A stretch of 64,000 nucleotides of DNA from Dioscorea cayenensis subsp. rotundata (Eukaryota > Streptophyta > Magnoliopsida > Dioscoreales > Dioscoreaceae). The stretch spans positions 22,066,305 through 22,130,304 of the forward strand of contig NC_052488.1 in assembly GCF_009730915.1 (NCBI RefSeq), in the 5' to 3' direction. The notes under the pieces are model-generated. The model worked only from the letters and a program-made list of their open reading frames with translations. It did not search any database and was not told the origin of the DNA. The first letter of the stretch is position 1. Every line of letters begins with the position of its first letter. Below are positions 41,555 to 52,639 of the stretch, one piece after another. Position numbers and translations under genes: made by a program.

Positions 41555-42400
41555 CTCCCTCTCCCTCTCCTCCTCTTCTCCTACTGCAATGGAATCCCTT
41601 TCTCTACTGGAATAGCTCGAGAAGAGCAATGGCGGAGACCAAAGCCAGTGATTTTTTATTTATATTTTTAAACACTTCGAAATTACTAGATAAAATTGTT
41701 GTTATATATATAAATAATAATTTAGGTTCGTGAACAATAACGTTCTCTATTTGCATTTAATTATATTATTTGATTATTATTTAATGGTTATTTATTATAT
41801 AAATACTGTAAATTTTTTATTATAAATAATTATTATACAAAATTATAAAAAATATTTTAGTATTTCTTCTATTATTTTATCTATCATAATTAACCGAATC
41901 TTATATACAAAGAATTTAGTTATTTTATAAAATTTTATAAAAAATTAATTTTTTATTTATTAATTTATATTTTTACATATTAAGAATAATTTAAAAAAAT
42001 TAATAATAAATATTTATTAATATTAAAAAATGCCATATAAAAAAACATGAATTGTGACAAATAAAAAAAATTTTAAAAAAATATTATTTATAATGATTAT
42101 ACCATAGAATTACTATCGTCAGCTAATTTAAGGATGTCGTTAGCGTAAAATTTGATGCCAAATTGAACCTGCCAAATATGTTTAAAAGGCAGGTTGGAGA
42201 TGGCCTTAATGATACATTATTTGGATTTTGTTATAGTTACTGTTTATATATTAAGTTGTGTCTATGTCTATCTTCTATATTTGAAATCCTGGACGTTTAC
42301 GTTGCTATATATATATACTTATTATTTCATTTATATAATTATTAAAAATAAATAAATAAAAATAAATATTTCTCTCATCCTCTCGAGTGAGCAATGAGCA
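41555..42400. promoter_or_regulatory. Shared divergent promoter region (DnaJ and PPR genes)
   Basis: Only 846 bp separate the two start codons, so both promoters must lie here unless the leaders are very short. The centre (41690-42340) is extremely AT-rich; GA/CT-rich leader sequence abuts each ATG. A (TA)n TATA-like stretch at about 42307-42316 lies 85 bp upstream of the PPR ATG. Confidence 0.55.
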
Positions 42401-44395
42401 ATGGCCGCACTCGCGGCATCCATCCCCAGTCCCCATTCCTCCCCTTCTCTCCCACTCAAGCAACGTCTCTCCGCCATTAGCGCCACCACCAAGCTCGCCA
42501 TTCCACCCCCCTCCTCCTCCTCTTCGTTCCCATCCAAGCAAGTATGGAGAAACCCGAACCTTTCCCGCCACCAGCACCACCGATACATCGATCGCAGCAT
42601 CAACATGGACGAACTCCTGTCCCTCCTCAGCCGCACCACTACCGCCGAGGAGCTCCACGCTGTGATGTCCCCCTACGCCGGCGGTGGCCGAACCCCTCTT
42701 CTCTCCCTCCGCTTCATGGTCTCCTTGCTTTCACGCGAGCCTGATTGGCGCCGCTCCGTCGCTCTCCTCGATTGGATGCTTGGCCCGGCCGGCTACTCCC
42801 CTTCCGTCTTCGCCTACAATGTCGCACTTCGCAACGCCCTCCGCGCCCGGCAATGGTCTTTTGCCTCTGGCCTCGTTCTCGAGATGCGATCCCACCATTC
42901 TCTCTCCCCCGATCGCGTCACCTATTCGACCCTCATCTCCTACCTCGCCCGCGCCGGCCTCCTCGACGCCGCCCTCCTCTGGCTCCGTCGGATGGACGCT
43001 GATCGTGTCTCTCCCGACCTCGTCCTCCATACCACCCTCATTGAGCTTGCCCTCAAGCTCAACGACCACTCCAAGGCCGTCTCCATCGCCTCCCGCCTCC
43101 TCGGCTCCTCCTCTCCCCTCGACCTCGTCGCCTTCAACTCCATCATCCACGCCTTCTCCCGCGCCGGCCTCCTCCGCGAAGCCCAGCAACTGCTTGTTGA
43201 AATGCGCGAAAACCACCAAGTCCCCCCTGACACGGTCACCTACTCCACAATCCTCTGCGCTCTCGTCGCCCGCGGCCGGTACCTCGAGGCGCTGTCCCTC
43301 TTCTCAGAAATGAGAGATCGCCGGGTGCCTCTCGATCTCATGACTGTCAACATCATGATCGACGCTTACGGCCAGCTTGACATGGCACGCGAGGCCGACC
43401 GGCTCTTCTGGAGCGTGCGCAAGCTCGGTCTTGAACCCAGCATCGTCACCTACAACACCATGCTCCGTGTCTATGGCGACGCTGAGCTTTTTGGTGAGGC
43501 CATTCATCTCTTTCGTTTGATGCAAAGAAAAGAAATTCAGCAGAATGTAGTTACTTACAATACAATGATTAAAATTTATGGGAAATCTCTGGAGCATGAG
43601 AAAGCAGGGAATTTGATGCAAGAGATGCAGCTGAAGGAGATTCAGCCTAATGCCATTACCTACTCTACCATTATATCCATATGGGCTCGAGCTGGAAAGC
43701 TCGAACGGGCAGCTAAGCTATTCCAGAAGCTGAGGAGTTCTGGAGCAGAAATTGACCCAGTGCTTTACCAAACAATGATAGTCGCTTATGAGAGGGCAGG
43801 GCTTGTTGGACATGCTAAGCGTTTGCTACATGAGCTTAAACATCCTGAGGGCATTGCCAAGGAGACTGCTGTTGCTATTCTTGCGAATGCTGGCAGGGTT
43901 GAGGAGGCTACATGGGTGTTCAGGCAAGCGGCTGAGGCTGGGGAGGTGAAGGACATTACTGTTTTCAAGTGTATGATGGATTTGTATTCAAGGAACCGAA
44001 GGCATGTGAATGTCATTGAGGTTTTTGAGAAAATGAGAGCAGCTGGGTTCTTCCCGGACTCTGAAGTGATTGCTGTTGTCTTGAATGCTTATGGGAAGCT
44101 GCAGGAGTTTGATAAAGCTGATGCTGTGTATAAGGAGATGGAGGAGGAGGGTTGTATTTTCTCAGATAAGGTGCATTTCCAGATGTTGAGTTTGTTGGGT
44201 ATGAAGCGGGATTTCTCAAGAGTGGAATCTCTGCTTGAAAAGCTTAGTGCTGATCCAAACATTGACAAGAAAGAGTTGAATCTTGTGGCTGCCAGTGTTT
44301 ATGAAAGAGCAAATAAATTGGATGAAGCATCACGGTTCGTCAGCCAGATAAGAAAAAGAGCTTCTTCAAATCCCTTGGCACTGGACCTAGAGTAA
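42401..44395 (+). CDS. Chloroplast pentatricopeptide repeat protein, At5g39980 type
   Basis: A single exon encodes 664 residues. The first ~60 are rich in Ser, Pro, Ala and Thr with few acidic residues, as in a chloroplast transit peptide. Then comes MDELLSLLS and a conserved block LRFMVSLLSREPDWRRSVALLDWM. About a dozen or more 35-residue P-type PPR units follow, for example VTYNTMIKIYGKSLEHEKAGNL and ITYSTIISIWARAGKLERA. The sequence follows Arabidopsis At5g39980 (an essential chloroplast P-class PPR, recorded as embryo-defective as I recall) almost unit by unit. No C-terminal DYW, E or SMR domain is visible. Such proteins bind organelle RNA to stabilise, splice or translate it. GC content drops abruptly at about 43490, inside the exon. 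Confidence in the orthology is high; the RNA target is unknown. Confidence 0.95.
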   Translation: MAALAASIPSPHSSPSLPLKQRLSAISATTKLAIPPPSSSSSFPSKQVWRNPNLSRHQHHRYIDRSINMDELLSLLSRTTTAEELHAVMSPYAGGGRTPLLSLRFMVSLLSREPDWRRSVALLDWMLGPAGYSPSVFAYNVALRNALRARQWSFASGLVLEMRSHHSLSPDRVTYSTLISYLARAGLLDAALLWLRRMDADRVSPDLVLHTTLIELALKLNDHSKAVSIASRLLGSSSPLDLVAFNSIIHAFSRAGLLREAQQLLVEMRENHQVPPDTVTYSTILCALVARGRYLEALSLFSEMRDRRVPLDLMTVNIMIDAYGQLDMAREADRLFWSVRKLGLEPSIVTYNTMLRVYGDAELFGEAIHLFRLMQRKEIQQNVVTYNTMIKIYGKSLEHEKAGNLMQEMQLKEIQPNAITYSTIISIWARAGKLERAAKLFQKLRSSGAEIDPVLYQTMIVAYERAGLVGHAKRLLHELKHPEGIAKETAVAILANAGRVEEATWVFRQAAEAGEVKDITVFKCMMDLYSRNRRHVNVIEVFEKMRAAGFFPDSEVIAVVLNAYGKLQEFDKADAVYKEMEEEGCIFSDKVHFQMLSLLGMKRDFSRVESLLEKLSADPNIDKKELNLVAASVYERANKLDEASRFVSQIRKRASSNPLALDLE

Positions 44396-46559
44396 GATGT
44401 TAACGTTTTTGGCTATTGCTATTGAGTATATGCTTACCATAGTCTAGGTTTTGTACATTGCTCAAGTCCTCTGTTATTTGTACAACAATTGATTGATGAT
44501 ATATGTTATTATATTAATCAATGGATTTCAACATTATATATTAACTTTAGTGAGAACCCTGCTCTAGAGTACATTTATCATTGTATCCAATGATTCATTA
44601 ATTACTTCTAGTTTGGATAACAAGAAGTGGAATTCTTTCCATGGGCTGCTTGTGAATAATACCTATCAATGCTAACATTCTTTCTGCTAAGGTAGAATAT
44701 TCTTTGCGGAAATTTTACTATCAATTGTAATTTTATCCATTAATAACTCCATGATATGATTCATATCTGACAACCAGTGTAAGCACAATGAGTCCTAGAC
44801 TTTTCAAGGAAGGTCAAGCCTTTGGAAATCCTAAATGTAGAACAAGTGTGTACACTGTATAGCAATCCTCCTCCTGCGAGGAGATTTATGGGAATGAGTT
44901 TAAAGCTATAAATTCTTGGCGTTACTTCTTTTTGCAGTGTGAGCATCTTGTCAAGCTTTTGTGTAGCATTACTTTCACTCATACTTGTATCACAACATTT
45001 TCCCTGTTTGTATTTCAGGCTGTATTCGTCTGTATAGAAAAGGATCAATTCATCTATGTGCTTGAGATGCTTGAAGGAGCAGCTGCCTTTTTTGCTATTG
45101 GGTTTGAAAAAACTTCATGCAGTCATGAAAGATCAGAGCTTGCAGGTTTGAACTTGTTTACTGATTTTTTTTTTTTGCGCACTATCAACCACTAGCTAAA
45201 TGTTTTTTCTTTTCTTCAGTTTTAACTAGGATAGGAGCCCTCATAGATAAAATAACATTTGCTGATAATGACAAGTCACTGAACATCTTCAGATGGTCTT
45301 TTATTTTTATAATGTGGTATGTTCATCCACAATGACATTGATGAGTAGAGAACACACCTTGGAATATTATCAAATTCTTAGGAAAGGAAAGATAAAGATA
45401 ATCAATTCATCACTGCATGATGTAAATTTGGTTTAGCTTTGATTCTAGCTTGAAATGCAATAAGAAAGCTAGATGAAAAATATTTATCAGAGTCAATTGT
45501 GCTGATACTTGACTCTTGTTATAATGATAAAATAAATGATTATTACCACATGATGTAGCTAATATCTAAGGAATGAAAAGAAAGCACTTATATACACATA
45601 TTCTTTTCTAATCAGTTTCATCTGGTAAAATTATTTTGTACTGGAATGGCAACAATTATTATGTTCTTGAGATGCAGTTGCTGAGTTAGGACACAAAAAT
45701 GGCATTACTAACAAAAATGAATTCATTAAGTGCTTTATTCTAATTCACTCCTTGCTAATCTCTTCAGATGGTTTCAATATGAGCTCTTCATAGACATCAA
45801 CAGCAAGTTCATTCTCTTAATATAATGGTAATTAAGTTTATCATTGGACAGAAAGACTACAATTCGGTCAAGCTACTGAGTCATGTACTCCAACGTGACT
45901 CAGTTGGATCAAATATGTCCTATTCCCACATTTAATGTGTATATTTCTAAATATGTTGGTTTATTTGGTAAAAGAAAATAAAATTTCCCAGGGGTTTATC
46001 TTGTGTTATTCATAAATAAATAAATGTAGAATAACTATCCATTTCAACATTGTTCTTTTTCTTTATTTTATTATCTTCAAGTTTTGAATTTAATATTATT
46101 TTCCACGCCAACATGGATAAGCCATCAATCCTCTCTTTTTTGACATTATTTATATTTAATATTTATTAGACATATACTATTATGGAGTAATTAAATAAAT
46201 TTTGGATAATCTTAATAGCCGATTTATTCTAATCACTATTTTTATGCTATCAAAGACGGAAGTGTGCACAAATTTTAGTTAGTTGGAATTTGCATATACA
46301 TAATACTGAAATCATCCGCATATAATTATAATTTATATTTCAAAAAATATGTTTTTATTCATGATTTAAATTCTCACCACTTATAAAAGTTGGGTTTATA
46401 ACAGAAATGTAACTATTAATAAATTACTTCAACGTTAGTTTAACTGCATAAATGTTAAACATCAATTTTTTTTTATTTTGGATAGTTTTTAATAAATAAA
46501 TTAAGAAATAATTATATTATACCTACGTGCTCATAGTGGGTAGACCTCTTCAAACATCA

Positions 46560-46590
<31 letters not shown>

Positions 46591-46792
46591 TTAAAAAGAA
46601 TAACGTAAATACATAATAAAATTAAAATAAAAAAAAGAAATAAAAGAAAAAAAAAAATGAGCTTTGTGGGGGCCACCTTGAGGTAGCCATGATTGTGCCT
46701 CAAGGATTTGTCCCCCGCCTCCCGTCCCCGATCATCTCCACCCCAAGGTCCTCGCCCTTCCCCACCTATCATCGCTCGCCACGTGTCCATCC
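44396..46792. other. Intergenic, 2.4 kb between the PPR and HAD phosphatase genes
   Basis: This spacer holds the PPR 3' UTR, then AT-rich sequence, and an (AAT)n array at 46560-46591 with adjoining A-rich tracts. From about 46660 the composition turns GC-rich, marking the leader of the next gene. No ORF here resembles a known protein. Confidence 0.6.
46560..46591. repeat. (AAT)10 microsatellite
   Basis: An array of about 10-11 AAT units, 200 bp upstream of the HAD phosphatase start codon. Confidence 0.95.
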
Positions 46793-49512
46793 ATGGCGGA
46801 GGCGACGGCGCAGGTCGAGGTTGTCTATCATCGGAGCAAGGCGGCGGCCGCCGCCGGTGCTGTTCTCAGCTGGTTTGGCTTCCTTTTCGGAGTTCTCGTC
46901 CAGATCCTCAGGGGAACTCCATCATGGGCTCAGGTTCTCCTCTCCATCGTCGGCATCCGTGGCCGCTTCCTCTCCTCCTCCTCCTCTACGCCGGCCTTCA
47001 AACCCCTCCCCTCTGAACCCCCTCCGAGCCCTCCTCCTTTCGAGAAGCTCACGGTTTGCTCCAGATCTCAAAATCTCCGTTTATGCTCTTAGTTTATTGG
47101 AGTTTGTGTGGATTTGTCCATCAAATTCCCATTTTTTTTTCTTTATAATTCCTTGCTAATTTTTTTAATACTAGTTTGATGCTTGATTTGTAGAGTGTTT
47201 GCTGTTCTTGTGGAAAGATTAACTTGTTGTTTGTCATGTTAATCTTTGGGTTTTGATCATTAACTCGGATCTTTGTTCAGTAGGCTTTGATGGAGGAGTG
47301 ATCTTATTATTACTGTGATGTTTGTTTCATCAAATGATAATCTTATTAAGTGGAAAACAAATTCTAACAAAATTTTTTAGGACTTTTAAGCTTATTATAG
47401 AAATGGAAAGGTTTGGTGGATAAGAAAACTTAAGCTCATTTGTTGGATTTTTGTATTTTTTTTTTTTTTTTTAAGATTAAGTGGAAGAATATTATTTGAA
47501 CATGTTTAGGCTCCATTGAAGGAGTGATCTTATTTCTGTGATTTTTGATCCACAGAAGATGAATCTTATTAAGTTGAAAAAAGTTCTAACACAAAGTTTA
47601 AATCTTTTAAGCTCATTAAAGGAAACTAGAAGATTATTGGATTAAGAGGAAGAAGAGTATTGTTTTGAAGAAGGGATGAACATTCGATAATTTGAGTAAT
47701 ATAGAAGACAGAACATGAGACTTGTTTTTCTTTTAATTTTTATTGATCATTTATTGTTGCTTATTTATATGAAGAGGTTTTTTTATTTTTGTATGTGAAG
47801 TATGTAACTTAAGCTAAATGTGCAGATAGTACTTGATTTAGATGAGACGTTAGTATGTGCGTATGAGACTTCAAGCCTGCCTTCGAGTGTTCGTAACCAG
47901 GCAATTGAAGCTGGTCTAAAATGCTTTGAACTTGAATGCATATCTGCTGAGAAGGTTGCTCTCTTTCGATATTGCTTCTTTCTTGTTTTCCCAGTAATTT
48001 GTTTTTGAGAAATTTATTTATGAATATTTTAAATTTCTGGATTGAAGGATGCTGAAGGAAAACCAAAAGTGAATCATGTGACTGTGTTTGAGCGTCCTGG
48101 TCTGCATGAATTCTTGCAACAAATTAGTGAATTCTCTGATCTTGTTCTCTTCACTGCTGGTCTTGAAGGTTAACAGTGTGATCTATTAGTCTGTTTTAAT
48201 GTCCATATTTTTTATTTGTTCCTTTTCTCTATGTCATTCACAATCTCTTTCTTGGATGTTCTTTCAGGTTATGCTAGCCCCCTTGTAGATAAAATTGATA
48301 TTGAAAACAAATTTTCCCTTCGTCTCTACCGGCCTGCAACAGTTAGCACGTAAGTTACTTTTTTTTTTAATCATTGCTATCACTGAAATTAGCAATACCT
48401 CGATGGTTGGTGATAATTATTTAAGCATACATCTGTTCTTCATAATTTGTCCTTTGTTCTATGCATGATGGAATAGCTTGCTCTCCTCTAGTATTATTAT
48501 ATATTTTTTTAATTTTTATAAAGTAAATAAAACCCAATTTACTCGCAATGATAGAGGATTACATGGTATCTTTATTTTGTTTCCTATTTGTTCTCTCTTC
48601 TTAATCCCCTGCATGATGACATATTCTTTTCGATTTACTGCCACACTGCACATCCATATGCGCGCATGGGCTCTCTCATCTCGTAATTGGTAACACATTG
48701 AATTTGCCCGCATTTTACTCGCTTATGACATTACAGTGATGTGTGTGTTTTGGACTTGCCTTGAGTTATTATGAGCAAGGCAGTGTTGTGTGTGACAAAG
48801 CCAGGTAGCAAGAGGCCTATGCACTTGTGATCAAAGGACTTTAGAAGTGATTCACTCCTCATTTGTTGTTAAGATAGTGGGATAGAACATGCTCTTTTAT
48901 TTAGTATGAAAAACAAAAGTTGTTTAGATTGTGGCCCAGATCTTAAAAAAGTTCAGTCAGTGTCTACTCAAAAGCGAAACACATGAATACATGCCTGCAT
49001 CTTCTACTTGATTGCTTTTCTTTTTTCTGTCAATGTAGGCACTTACAAAGTTTCCTGTTGCCCAAAGAACTTTTGGATTTTTTTTTTTTTAACAGCCTCA
49101 AGTATAATCAATGTTTGCTGTTGTGTAAACCAGGGAATTTCGTGAACATGTCAAAGACCTTTCCTGCTTATCGAAGGATCTCTGTCGCATTGTTATTGTT
49201 GACAACAACCCCTTCAGTTTCTTGCTGCAACCATTGAATGGGATACCTTGTGTTCCTTTTTCTGCTGGACAACCTTATGATGAACAGGTTTATTTTTCTT
49301 CTCTATTTTTGTTGGGAGCAAGATTATCTATTCCTTAATGCATCTGAAAACAACAAATGCATTTCGTGATGTTTCAGCTCATCAACGTTCTTCTTCCGCT
49401 CCTCAAACATCTATCTACACAGAAAGACGTCCGGCCAGTGCTACACGAGAGATTTCACATGCCGGAGTGGTTTCAAAAGCATGGTATCCCTCCATCCACC
49501 CAACCTGTATGA
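46793..49512 (+). CDS. HAD-superfamily CTD/Dullard-like phosphatase (At3g55960 type)
   Basis: Six exons (46793-47053, 47826-47954, 48048-48168, 48268-48349, 49134-49287, 49378-49512) splice in frame to 293 residues. The N-terminus has a hydrophobic segment (about 20-50, AVLSWFGFLFGVLVQIL), a likely membrane anchor as in Dullard/CTDNEP1. The FCP/NIF phosphatase domain starts with the DLDETLV signature (Asp91, Asp93), then VFERPGLHEFL, LFTAGLEGYASPLVD, and IVIVDNNPFSF with the downstream catalytic Asp. The C-terminus FHMPEWFQKHGIP follows Arabidopsis At3g55960 closely. It should be a Mg-dependent Ser/Thr protein phosphatase; its plant substrates are, to my knowledge, not established. Exon 1 is GC-rich and the others AT-rich. 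Confidence 0.93.
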
Positions 49513-50161
49513 AATGGATGAAATTGTTCTCTTAGAGCGCCTGAATGGAAGCAAACCTCAACTGGTGACTCTACTGTACATTATGATGATCTTCTTAGAT
49601 GTTCTTCAATGGATTCATCAACAGCCCTTTTTAGGAATTGGTTATTTCATCCAATGCCATAGAAATAAACTCTCATCACTGTATTTATATTCACCATGTA
49701 ATTGTTCATATATTTGGGAGATTTATGCCATATTTATCATCTCTCTTTGAGCATAAAATACTATATTTTTATTTGCTTCTTATTAGCATTGAAAATTTCC
49801 CAATTTTTTTTTGTGTTTTTTCGTAAATTTAAAAAGTGTGAGTAGTGATTGTGTCAAAGTATGTCTCTGTTTTATTTAGTTATCGAATTGCTCATCTTAA
49901 AAATAATACTAATAATAAAAATTAGGATGTTTATGAGCTGTAACCCTGTGGACCAAAACTAGATTGTCAACGCTTATCTAAACTACTGAGCTGGGGAATC
50001 TATTTCGTGCGAATAAAAGCTGTAAACACATGTCCAAATCTCTTTGGGTATGTTACAGTGTGTGTTCTTGCACCAAACAGCTGATCTCATTGCCAACTGT
50101 AACGGACACTTGTCCTGCACCGACCGCGTCCAAAACGCGCACGATGGAAAAGTTCTCTTGT

Positions 50162-50472
50162 TTTTTTTTTGAGACATATAAAATTTATATCTAAAAATTA
50201 ACGGACAACTGTAACGGACAACTGTAATCTTAAATGACTCTTCCAAACAAGACAAGCATGGATGAAAAATTATTAAAAATATAAAAGTGTGAATAGTAAT
50301 TATTATTATTTTTTTTTGAGACATATAAAATTTATATCTAAAAATTATTAAAAATAGATAATAATTTAGGTAAAAAATTTGTTTGAAATATAAAATTACA
50401 TAAAAATATTTTAAATTTAAATTTAAAAAAATTCAATTAAATGACTCTTCCAAACAAGACAAGCATGGATGA
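50162..50472. repeat. Interleaved direct repeats A-B-A-B
   Basis: Repeat A (39 bp: nine T then GAGACATATAAAATTTATAT...) is exact at 50162-50200 and 50309-50347. Repeat B (35 bp, starting TAAATGACTCTTCCAAACAA) is exact at 50231-50265 and 50438-50472. Offsets differ (147 and 207 bp), so this is a tandem duplication followed by an insertion or deletion. Exact copies imply a recent event. Confidence 0.85.
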
Positions 50473-50683
50473 GTACGTATAGTGACGGTTGTACCACGAA
50501 AACATACAATGAAATATCGACCGTCCGATGCTGATCATATCTTGTGATACACGATGAGCACTACAAGAGTTGTGGATCTCGAGGTGAAGGAATCATCCAA
50601 CGGCTGATATTTCGTTGGACCATTCTAGGGTTCCTCCTTGGAGCGCTATAAACTCCCACTCCTTCCTGGATTCCAACCGGTTC

Positions 50684-50708
50684 CTCTCTCTCTCTCTCTC
50701 TCTCTCTC
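50684..50708. repeat. (CT)12 microsatellite in the 5' leader
   Basis: A pyrimidine-rich CT array lies between the TATA box and the ATG at 50751. Confidence 0.9.
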
Positions 50709-50750
50709 GAAATCGTTGAATCTTTATCTGTTTCTGATTTCGAGAAGTCT

Positions 50751-52020
50751 ATGATTGGTGAAGAGGAAGACATGGACGGAGCTCCAGCAGCGTTGGATTC
50801 TCTTTCTTCTCAACGAGATGTTCTTTATAGGTTTTTTCTTCTTTGAATTTTTGTGGGTTTTTCATAGTTTTTTGAGAAAGATGGGGTTTTGAGCTGAATT
50901 GTTAGAATTATTGTGTTTGAAACTGTGATTAAGTGACGGTTGTGATCAAAATCGTTGCTTTTTGCTTTTTTGACTGATGAAACCCTTACAATTTTGAAGA
51001 AAAATGGGTCCTTTTGGTGTTTTATCACGTTCTTTTTTTTGATTGAAAAATGATGGCTTGGTTCCTCCAAAACGTCATTTGGAGGACTTGCTGAGTTCTG
51101 CAAACCATTATCAAGTAAAAGTTTGATTTTTTTTTTTTTTTGGTCTTTTGTCTACCTTAAATTCTTTTATTTTGATTTCCCAAAAGGGAAAATTTTGGAT
51201 GAATTTGCTTGTCCAATCCGTGGATTTAATACTTCAATCTAATTCAGTTCCCAATTTTAGTAGGAAGTGGTCTTTTTTTTTGTGTGTGTCAATTTGATGT
51301 TGATATAGATTAATTTATGCTGGAAACCTGATTTTTATAAATTATTTATTTATTAGTTAATTCTTGGTAGAAAAGCATTGTTTGCTGTCATTTATGGTGG
51401 AATATTCTTGTTTTGAATTAAGAATTGTGGTTTGGTTAGTACTTAGTACCACTCAATGAATTTCTGAAGTGTAGTTATTTTTGGCCACCAGGATCTTGGC
51501 TTATTGAATTATTTTCGTACTCATTGTATTTTTTTCACCCTTTTTAGTGAACAAGTTATGTAGTAACATATTCTTTTTGATAGATTATCATCATGTATTA
51601 CAACTTTGGTTCCTCCTGATGACTTCTTGCAGTTGTGGATATTGTGGATATGCACTAAATCTCTCCTCATCACAACGGAATACAACCAACATCGGCTCCA
51701 AATATGGGAAGGCAATCAAGAAAGGAGTAGTGTTATTCTACTCGATAGATGACAGCAGGTTCTCTCACGTGGATGAGTTGAGGTGTTTACCCTTCTTCAC
51801 GTCGAAGCACTCTTGGGGCTTCTTAAGGCAGAGTACGAAGCTGCTTTGCCGGAAATGCGGGGCTTACATTGGCAGTTCTTATGACGTTGGTTTCACTCCG
51901 GTAACTCCGGATAGCGCATCGGATTCGAACTCTTCTAATGGGGTTGCGAAGAAGTACAAGATCAGGATCGGCGCACTGCAGCCTTCTTCTGATGAATCAG
52001 GTATTCCGATTTGCGCATAA
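50751..52020 (+). CDS. Small zinc-ribbon-like protein, At4g08330 family (uncharacterised)
   Basis: Two exons (50751-50830 and 51633-52020) join in frame to 155 residues. Two paired-cysteine knuckles, Cys28-x2-Cys31 (CGYC) and Cys99-x2-Cys102 (CRKCG), enclose a conserved core (ALNLSSS, IGSKYGKAIKKG, SRFSHVDE). This matches the short Arabidopsis protein At4g08330 and its relatives. The CxxC...CxxCG-x-x-IG layout resembles the Yippee/Mis18 zinc-ribbon fold; that is my inference. No function is established to my knowledge. A Ser/Asn-rich linker (PDSASDSNSSNG) follows the second knuckle. Start chosen as the first ATG after the CT leader; Met8 is an alternative. It is convergent with the FLA gene. 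Confidence 0.85.
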
Positions 52021-52639
52021 TGTTTGTGTGTTGTGTGCCTTGGTGAACAGAGAACACTAAAATGTGAATTAAGATAAATGGATTGTAGATGAGAATGTTA
52101 TAGCTAAGATTGTTAGTTGTGTGTTTAAATTAGCACGTAAACTTCTTGTACAAACTACAGAGATATGTTTATCTAATATTGCAAGGGTATATGTTGGAAT
52201 CGAAAATATTTGCAACTATCGGCTGTGTGTATTATGTGAATTCAATTGTCATGTACGATTTACCATAGCTTTGGAAGCTTTCTTTTTCTGTCTGATCAAT
52301 AAAACTCGTCTTTCCAACACCATAGACAATTTAATGTTCGAAAGTTTGATGACTATGTTATCGGGATAATCTATTTGTATATTTGTTTCATGTTAAATGT
52401 TATGTTCTGGTCATTTCGATGAGGGGCAACCTCTGAGACATACAATCATCAAATTTCTGTGAAAGAGAATCACTTACTTATATCTCACAAACAAATATTT
52501 ATATATGAATGATACACAACACAAAATTTGAATGGGAAAGGATCATGAAGCACAATAGAAAAGAAATTCTCAAATCACAAACCTTAACCTGAAATCAAGA
52601 CGACTGCTCATCACAATATCAGAAAAGGGTTGCAGCACT
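52021..52639. other. Convergent 3' regions
   Basis: The 619 bp between the stop codons of the At4g08330-like gene (+) and the FLA gene (-) must hold both 3' UTRs. There is an AATAAA-like signal (ATCAATAAAAC) near 52297-52305 on the + strand. Nothing else was recognised. Confidence 0.55.

Larger units (their letters stand above)
49513..50750. promoter_or_regulatory. Upstream region of the At4g08330-like gene with AACGG repeats, CGCG sites and TATA box
   Basis: After the phosphatase 3' UTR the region contains AACTGTAACGGACA (50095-50108) and a 13-bp tandem AACGGACAACTGT (50200-50212, 50213-50225), all MYB-core/MSA-like. A CGCG-rich stretch at about 50122-50140 has two CAMTA-like cores. A telo-box-like CTAGGGTT lies near 50627. 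The TATA box CTATAAAC is at 50646-50653, about 100 bp before the ATG. A (CT)n leader tract spans 50684-50708. Functions are inferred from motif similarity. Confidence 0.5.

Noticed and set aside
42684-43313. Overlapping Ser/Pro-rich and antisense ORFs in the PPR gene
   Set aside because: These are frame shadows caused by C/G-ending codons. The PPR frame is conserved over its whole length.
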